Assembly: GCF_003515775.1 (NCBI RefSeq)
Contig: NZ_QWEI01000003.1
Location: 124,001 to 188,000 of the forward strand
Reading direction: 5' to 3'
Length of the DNA stretch: 64,000 bases
Origin: Ureibacillus yapensis
GTDB lineage: Bacteria; Bacillota; Bacilli; Bacillales_A; Planococcaceae
The translations under genes and the position numbers were made by a program. Numbering within the stretch: position 1 is the stretch's first letter; each line of letters begins with the position of its first letter. This document shows positions 58,778 through 64,000 of this stretch, piece after piece. Below the pieces are notes generated by a model that saw only the letters and a list, made by a program, of their open reading frames with translations, made no database searches and had not been told where the DNA came from.

Positions 58778-59731
58778 TTACTCCCCGTTCAGATCTAAAA
58801 AGTTGTGCAATTGCTGTTTATTGTACTCGACATCAATTTCGATGACTTCCCCTGCATGTGGATAGGATTGATAGCTATAGCTTCCCTCTACCGGAATAGC
58901 CATCTTTTCAATTTCAACTTGTCCGCCCACTGCAAGCGATAAAACTGTTTTCAACTCTTCTCCCGTTGTTAGGTCGGTCGTTATATATCCTTGTGCCGCG
59001 CCGATAAATTTAGGTAAATTGATAAAATTCATGGGATTTAATATTTCATTTTTTAATGCATCAATTACCTTCTGTTGACGCTGGACTCTTCCAAAATCCC
59101 CTTCCTCATCGTGACGGAATCTTGCATAACCAAGAAGTTCTTTGCCATTTAATTTGTGAACGCCTTTTGTTAATGTCACATCGATATTGGCCGACATGTC
59201 TTTTTCAACTTCCATTTCAATCCCATTTGGCGCCAAAATGTCAATGAGGGACTCAAAGCTTTTGAAATCGACCAGAGCGTAATGGTGGATCGGTATATCG
59301 AACATATTATTTAATGTATCTTTTAACAGTTGAACGCCTCCAAGATAATATGCGGTATTTAATTTATACGATTGGTATCCTGGAATATCTGCATAAATAT
59401 CCCGCATAAAAGAAACTAGCTTTAAATCATTCTTGTCCTGGTTCCACGATAAAACCATCATCGTATCGGAACGGGAATTTTCTTCACCTCTGCTATCAAC
59501 CCCAATAATTAAATAGTTTTTAATTGTATCGTGGGCTTCGTCTGCAACAAATTCCTGTTGCGGCAATTTGCCCTGTTCGGCCTGCTTCAGTCCGCTCCGA
59601 TATTGAACAATCGAGTAGATGCCCGCTATCATTACGAAAAGCACAAGCAGTGTAAAAAAAAGCCGTCCCTTTCGCAGCTTTCTTTTTTTGCGACGAGTTG
59701 AACGAGTTTGATGCTTTCTATTTTCTTCCAT
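58778..59731 (-). CDS. LytR-CpsA-Psr (LCP) family cell-wall ligase
   Basis: A 317-residue membrane-anchored enzyme that attaches teichoic acids or other glycopolymers to peptidoglycan. Basic N-terminus (RSTRRKKRKLRKGR), one membrane helix (about 26-45), then the LCP domain with LIIGVDSRGEENSRSDTMMVLS, FMRDIYADIPGYQSYKLNTAYYLGG, NGIEMEVEKDM and YARFRHDEEGDFGRVQRQQKVI carrying the conserved Arg and Asp. The ATG at 59731 has AGGGGAG; the frame extends nine codons upstream. Confidence 0.93.
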   Translation of the reverse strand: MEENRKHQTRSTRRKKRKLRKGRLFFTLLVLFVMIAGIYSIVQYRSGLKQAEQGKLPQQEFVADEAHDTIKNYLIIGVDSRGEENSRSDTMMVLSWNQDKNDLKLVSFMRDIYADIPGYQSYKLNTAYYLGGVQLLKDTLNNMFDIPIHHYALVDFKSFESLIDILAPNGIEMEVEKDMSANIDVTLTKGVHKLNGKELLGYARFRHDEEGDFGRVQRQQKVIDALKNEILNPMNFINLPKFIGAAQGYITTDLTTGEELKTVLSLAVGGQVEIEKMAIPVEGSYSYQSYPHAGEVIEIDVEYNKQQLHNFLDLNGE

Positions 59732-59914
59732 AATCTTTCTCCCCTTCAAAAAGTTCAAATACGAGACGTTTCATATATTGAAAAGGTTCAATTTCCATTA
59801 TTATACTACGCCATAAGCCAAGAAGCTTAATTAAATGCAGATTGTCCAATAATTTGTTTCTCTCTCCTAATGATGGTAAAATACTACTTATTTCAAACAT
59901 CGGAGGAATTGACA

Positions 59915-60430
59915 ATGGAAAAAGCAACATTTGCAGGCGGCTGTTTTTGGTGCATGGTCAAGCCATTTGTGGAATGGGACGGTATACATAAGGTAACATC
60001 TGGTTATATGGGCGGCACGCTCGAAAACCCAACATATGAGAAAGTAAAAGAAGGAAATACAGGACATTTGGAAGTTGTACAAATTGAATTTGATTCTAAA
60101 GTTTTTCCGTATGAAAAGCTTTTGGAAATTTTTTGGATGCAAATCGATCCCACAGATGACGGCGGTCAATTTCATGATCGCGGTGAATCGTATAAAACCG
60201 CAATATTTGTTCACTCTGATGAGCAGCAAAAACTTGCCGAAAAGTCAAAACAAGATTTAGCGGATTGTGGCCGCTTTAAAAAGCCCATTGTCACCGAAAT
60301 CAGAAAAGCGCAAACCTTTTACCCAGCGGAGGACTATAATCAAGATTATTATAAAAAAGAGCAAAAGCACTATCTGGAGGACCGCGCTGCTTCAGGACGA
60401 GATAAATTTATTGAGGCTCATTGGAAATAA
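59915..60430 (+). CDS. msrA: Peptide methionine-S-sulfoxide reductase
   Basis: It reduces S-methionine sulfoxide in proteins. From the ATG at 59915, after CGGAGG, it has 171 residues; the frame extends upstream without a site. The active site GGCFWC has the nucleophilic Cys10 and a second Cys13. [39 protein letters not shown] and the C-terminal EAHWK fit MsrA. No fused MsrB is visible, so MsrB must be encoded elsewhere if present. Confidence 0.95.
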   Translation: MEKATFAGGCFWCMVKPFVEWDGIHKVTSGYMGGTLENPTYEKVKEGNTGHLEVVQIEFDSKVFPYEKLLEIFWMQIDPTDDGGQFHDRGESYKTAIFVHSDEQQKLAEKSKQDLADCGRFKKPIVTEIRKAQTFYPAEDYNQDYYKKEQKHYLEDRAASGRDKFIEAHWK

Positions 60431-60458
60431 TTTCACGGGCAATAAGGAAATTTAACAA

Positions 60459-60492
60459 AAGCCGACAAAGTCAAAAAGGATTTTGTCGGCTT
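60459..60492. terminator. Bidirectional terminator after msrA
   Basis: AAGCCGACAAA (60459-60469) pairs with TTTGTCGGCTT (60482-60492); between convergent msrA and recQ. Confidence 0.88.
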
Positions 60493-60531
60493 CTGTTTTA
60501 GTTTAGGCAAATAGGCTATTTTCTGCTTTTG

Positions 60532-62283
60532 TTATACAAACTCCTTGATTGCTGCTATAAATTCCTTGCCATAGCGTTCAAGTTTATTTTGTCCTACTCC
60601 GCTTACCTCCAGGAACAATTGTTCATCTGTCGGTTTTTTCTCGCACATATCTTTCAAAGATTTATCCGAAAAGACAACAAATGGGGGGACCCCTTCTCTA
60701 GTGGCAATTTCTTTTCGAATTGCGCGCAAGTGTTCAAATAACGGATCATCATTCCTGATTGTAGTTATTTCAACTTTCGTACGGCGCCATACTTTTCTTT
60801 TCCCCATCAGTACATCTTTTCCTTCATCAGAAACGTAGATGGTTGGAAATTGGCCTGGCTGTACCAACAGAACTCTCTCGGAAATTAAAAACTCGATGAA
60901 ATTTGCAATGTCTTTGGCACTCATTGCTTTTAATATGCCAAAAGTCGATAACTGCCGGAAGCTTTCCATTTTCTTATTGCGCGAACCAGCCAACACTTGT
61001 GCGGTTATGGTTTTGCCGAATTTTTGCCCCATACGGACAACACAGGAGAGAACCTTTTGTGCATCTTCCGTCACATCCATTTTTGGACGTTCATCGATAC
61101 AATTGCTGCATTGTCCGCATTCCGTTGTATTTGTTTCGCCGAAATATTCGATGATGTAGGATTGCAGGCAATTTTCCGTATGGCAGTAGTCAACCATTCT
61201 TTGGAGTTTTTCCAGTTCAAGAGGAATACGGGAGCGGTCTTGTGCTTGATCGATCAAAAAACGCTGTGTTTGTTCATCCGAAGAGCTATACAGAAGAATA
61301 CATTCACTCGGCAGTCCATCCCTTCCTGCCCTGCCGGCTTCTTGATAATAACTTTCCATATTGCGGGGCATCTGGTAGTGAAGGACAAAACGTACATTGG
61401 TTTTGTTAATGCCCATACCAAAAGCATTCGTTGCAACCATGACTTGCACTTCATCCTGCAAGAATCTGTTTTGTTCCCGTGTTCTCTCTTCTTCTCCCAT
61501 TCCACCATGATATTTGGCAACTCCAACGCCGTTCTTTAGCAACAGCTCGTAAACGGCTTCAACGGATTTTCTTGTTGTTGCATAGATGATGCCAACCTCA
61601 TTTAGATTGCTTTGAACATATTTTTTTATATATTGATCCCGATTTTCCCCAATCAGCACCTTGAATGAAAGATTATCCCTAGAAAAACCGGTGATAAAGG
61701 AATCATTCGAGTTAATATGTAATAACGAACAAATATCCTGGCTAACGGTCGGTGTAGCAGTTGCGGTTAACGCAATGACAGTCGGCTTTTTTGCCCAAAG
61801 CGACAATAGCGAGGAAACTTTTCGGTAGCTTGGTCGGAAGTCATGTCCCCATTGGCTAATACAATGAGCTTCATCGATTGCCACTAACGGAATATTCAAT
61901 TGCGACAGTTCAGCTCGAAACTCATTATGTTCCAGACGCTCCGGTGCAATATACAGCAGTTTAATTGTTCCATTTTTCACATCGAGCATCGTTTGATTTA
62001 TTTCACTATATGTTAAAGAACTATTGATATAAGCAGCCGAGATCCCATTGGAATGAAGCAAATCTACCTGATCTTTCATTAGGGAAATGAGAGGCGAGAT
62101 GACAAGTGTTGTTCCTTCCATGCATAATGCCGGCACCTGGTAGCATAAGGATTTTCCTCCACCGGTGGGCATCACGCATAAGGTGTCTTTTCCGTTAAGC
62201 ACGTTGTCGATGACTTGTTGTTGGCCAATGCGGAAACTTTGATATCCAAAGTATTGTTTTAGTATTTGCTGTGCCAAAAGCAA
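60532..62283 (-). CDS. recQ: ATP-dependent DNA helicase RecQ
   Basis: A 3'-5' DNA helicase in recombination and fork repair (583 residues). Helicase core: PTGGGKS Walker A (39-45), AIDEAHCISQWGHDFRP (DEAH), ALTATAT, and motif VI GRAGRDG. The zinc-binding region has YCHTENC and TTECGQCSNC. A winged helix and a C-terminal HRDC domain (RKEIATREGVPPFVVFSDKSLKDMC) follow. The TTG start has AAAGGGGGG seven bases upstream. Full-length RecQ architecture. Confidence 0.96.
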   Translation of the reverse strand: MLLAQQILKQYFGYQSFRIGQQQVIDNVLNGKDTLCVMPTGGGKSLCYQVPALCMEGTTLVISPLISLMKDQVDLLHSNGISAAYINSSLTYSEINQTMLDVKNGTIKLLYIAPERLEHNEFRAELSQLNIPLVAIDEAHCISQWGHDFRPSYRKVSSLLSLWAKKPTVIALTATATPTVSQDICSLLHINSNDSFITGFSRDNLSFKVLIGENRDQYIKKYVQSNLNEVGIIYATTRKSVEAVYELLLKNGVGVAKYHGGMGEEERTREQNRFLQDEVQVMVATNAFGMGINKTNVRFVLHYQMPRNMESYYQEAGRAGRDGLPSECILLYSSSDEQTQRFLIDQAQDRSRIPLELEKLQRMVDYCHTENCLQSYIIEYFGETNTTECGQCSNCIDERPKMDVTEDAQKVLSCVVRMGQKFGKTITAQVLAGSRNKKMESFRQLSTFGILKAMSAKDIANFIEFLISERVLLVQPGQFPTIYVSDEGKDVLMGKRKVWRRTKVEITTIRNDDPLFEHLRAIRKEIATREGVPPFVVFSDKSLKDMCEKKPTDEQLFLEVSGVGQNKLERYGKEFIAAIKEFV

Positions 62284-62431
62284 TATGTACCCCCCTTTAT
62301 TAATTCAAGTTCCATGATATTATACTATGAAACAAACAGAAACAACATTGTAGCCCTTGGAAAGCGCCAAATATAAAAAATCAGGTTTTTGAAAAGGATT
62401 TTAGTAAACAATCAGCCGTCATAAAATATAA

Positions 62432-62460
62432 AAAGAGATGTCCCAAAAATAGAGACACCT
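62432..62460 (-). terminator. Terminator of the MFS gene
   Basis: GAGGTGTC pairs with GACATCTC on the minus strand (one wobble pair) around a TCTATTTTTGG loop, followed by TTTTT. Similar in sequence to the hairpins at 15889 and 53684. Confidence 0.7.
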
Positions 62461-62495
62461 CCTTGAAATTAGCAGGATCGGATTGTTCTTGATTT

Positions 62496-63944
62496 CTACT
62501 GTGCTGTCACTGGCTCTGAAGCCTTCACCCTTTTGCGGGCTCTTGTTGAAATTAAAATAATGCAAATACAGCTTGCAGCAATTAGCGCACCATCCAATAA
62601 TAATGGCGCACTCCAGCTTTCTGTTCGATCTCGCAAGACACCTGAAATGACCGGGGACAGCAATGCACCGAATTCAGCGATCAAGTTCCATAAACCAAAC
62701 GCGGAACCGCGATGCTCTGCTGGTGCCAAATCCGATATAAACGCATGTTGAATGGATTGTACGGCAAAGAACAGCGTACCCGATATGAACAAAATCGTGG
62801 ACATAACCGCTAAACTAGAAGCACCGCTCATTAAATAAAAGGCGAAAATGAATACAGATGCTGCGAAAGCAACGGTTAAAATAAATAAAATATTCCGTCG
62901 TCCATTTTCGATCGATGCAACTTTATCGGAAATATAGCCGCCTAATGGGAAGCCGATCAATCCTGCAATTGCATTAAATGATGCTACCAGGGCAGCGGTC
63001 AATAATGTACCGCCCCCGAAATCCTGGACGATTGAAACGGACCAGAAACTATAGAACCATAAGTGCCACATGATAGGAATAGCCGATAGATAAAGCAAAA
63101 ATAAATTGCGGTTTTTTAGTACCGGCCGTACTTCCTTCTTCGTTTTGTAAATATAAAAAACAAAGCCTATCGAGAACACTGTAAAGATGGCGGCGATTAA
63201 CCCCTCGGACAGACCGAGAGCATCCGTTATGATATAAACGCCCATAATGATTATTAGAAAGATGATCGAGTAGCTCCCTAAACCTTTGACGGAATTTTTA
63301 AATCCATCCGGTTTCGCTTTTGCATCGGCAGATTTAGGAATCACTCTTGACATAACAATCGCCACGATTATGGTACTCGCACCCAATAATAGAAATGGCG
63401 ATTTCCATGCATTATTTCCCATAATCGGAACTGCCCATTCGATTAAATAAACGGTTCCTACTAATCCAAGTGTCAAACCTACCGATAGTCCACCCATTAC
63501 AATTCCCATTCCGAGACCCAGCTTTTTGGGCGGCGTTACTTGGGCAATCAACGACCGGTCATTGGAGTAAAACGCCCCTTCACCAAGCCCTGTTAATACA
63601 CGCAGGGCAATGAATACAAGCAATCCTTCAAACAGACCGGTCATAACTGTCGTAATGCCGGCCCATAATAAACTCAAGATTACCATGTTGCGATGCCCGT
63701 ATTTATCGCCGAAGTATCCCCCCGGGAACTGAGTCAGCATGTAACCTGCAAAAAATAAACTTCCCAATAAACCACCAAGCGCATAAGGGTTTGATGAATC
63801 TGCCAAAAATGCTACGTCATTTGCGATCATCCAGGAAACGACCGGTCCTGTAATTGTCCGGTCAAAATAGGCAAAAACCCAACCTACAAATAACATTCCC
63901 CAAATTCGTTTATACGGCTGTTCTGCTTCTGTTGCTGTATTCAT
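62496..63944 (-). CDS. Major facilitator superfamily transporter (anion/cation symporter type)
   Basis: A 482-residue, twelve-helix MFS carrier. The loop 2-3 motif GYFGDKYGHRN is the classic motif A, and GWVFAYFDRTITGPVVSWM, GLGEGAFYSNDRSLIAQVTPPKKLG and GGYISDKVASIENGRRN fit the anion:cation symporter family that takes up organic acids such as glucarate, tartrate or phthalate. Substrate unknown. AAAGGGGG precedes the ATG. The promoter region reaches the window end. Confidence 0.9.
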   Translation of the reverse strand: MNTATEAEQPYKRIWGMLFVGWVFAYFDRTITGPVVSWMIANDVAFLADSSNPYALGGLLGSLFFAGYMLTQFPGGYFGDKYGHRNMVILSLLWAGITTVMTGLFEGLLVFIALRVLTGLGEGAFYSNDRSLIAQVTPPKKLGLGMGIVMGGLSVGLTLGLVGTVYLIEWAVPIMGNNAWKSPFLLLGASTIIVAIVMSRVIPKSADAKAKPDGFKNSVKGLGSYSIIFLIIIMGVYIITDALGLSEGLIAAIFTVFSIGFVFYIYKTKKEVRPVLKNRNLFLLYLSAIPIMWHLWFYSFWSVSIVQDFGGGTLLTAALVASFNAIAGLIGFPLGGYISDKVASIENGRRNILFILTVAFAASVFIFAFYLMSGASSLAVMSTILFISGTLFFAVQSIQHAFISDLAPAEHRGSAFGLWNLIAEFGALLSPVISGVLRDRTESWSAPLLLDGALIAASCICIILISTRARKRVKASEPVTAQ

Positions 63945-64000
63945 ACATCATACCCCCTTTGGAACGAATCATGAAAGGAAGGCCATCCCGTTCCTTCCTT

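Noticed and set aside
63945-64000. ATACCCCC before the last MFS gene as a CsoR box
   Set aside because: The sequence is the AAAGGGGG ribosome binding site of that gene; the other half of the operator is absent.
1-64000. tRNA, rRNA, riboswitch, T-box, insertion sequence or prophage
   Set aside because: I looked for conserved cores (T-box before asnB, riboswitch-like leaders before vitamin genes, transposase motifs) and saw none that hold up by eye. A covariance-model search would be decisive.

Overview
The window looks like a chromosomal segment of a low-GC, endospore-forming Bacillales bacterium, probably of the Lysinibacillus/Ureibacillus/Solibacillus group. That is inferred from AT-rich intergenic DNA, strong AGGAGG-type ribosome binding sites, frequent TTG starts, Bacillus-type families (CsoR/CopZ/CopA, YqeY, DUF3243, YkvI, YetF, AI-2E exporters, LCP proteins), a perfect CodY box and a good sigma-K-type promoter. 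I saw no rRNA, tRNA, CRISPR array, insertion sequence or prophage. It reads as ordinary core/accessory chromosome, with most genes in short operons closed by clear hairpin terminators.

Layout. 1-7.5 kb: a truncated BCCT betaine transporter, a serine hydrolase, small membrane proteins, azoreductase, a YnfA protein, an M15 peptidase and an EAL-PAS-PAS protein. 7.9-10.8 kb: an unknown protein, a PQQ-sugar-dehydrogenase-fold protein and a membrane protein. 10.9-15.7 kb: copper homeostasis (YdhK lipoprotein, CopA, CopZ, CsoR, a DsbD-like membrane protein). 16-21.9 kb: C39 peptidase, asparagine synthase, TVP38 protein, a VanX-like M15 peptidase and TraX. 22-28.7 kb: DUF3243, a probable sporulation small protein, an alkaline-phosphatase-fold enzyme, a chemoreceptor, DUF3291 and a LysE exporter. 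28.8-32.9 kb: a broken MocR regulator, a nucleoside deaminase, pyridoxamine kinase and an ECF S-component. 33-39.8 kb: an MFS transporter, AcuI-like reductase, an uncharacterised membrane-protein/XRE pair and YkvI. 40.4-43.1 kb: bioD-bioA-bioY behind a BirA operator. 43.2-49.5 kb: YkvA, YetF, VOC proteins, a frameshifted MerR gene, a CNNM/CorC protein, a copper-storage Csp protein and aspartase. 49.9-64 kb: a repeat-containing unknown protein, PAS-GGDEF-EAL, YqeY, a degenerate tyrosine recombinase, a P-loop protein, an aminotransferase, an AI-2E exporter, an LCP protein, MsrA, RecQ and an MFS transporter.

How they fit together. The clearest network is copper. A 17-bp motif ending GGGGGTAT occurs twice before csoR, once between copZ and copA, and once before the Csp gene 33 kb away, so CsoR probably controls sensing, chaperoning, export and storage together. 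Vitamin salvage appears twice: biotin (bioD/bioA plus BioY uptake, BirA box) and B6 (kinase divergent from an ECF S-component). YkvI lies beside a perfect CodY box.

The least expected signals are about gene starts and integrity. The VanX-like gene has a well-placed ribosome binding site in front of an ATT codon. At least three genes (MocR, MerR, a small secreted protein) carry apparent single-base lesions, two of them at homopolymers. A strong ribosome binding site is separated by a hairpin from the TTG start of the CNNM gene. A 33-bp palindrome abuts the chemoreceptor's ribosome binding site. Five small genes of 44-59 codons have good ribosome binding sites, and several have their own terminators. 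I did not find one coherent large new system; the best candidates for new biology are these regulatory and small-gene observations plus the XRE/membrane-protein pair.
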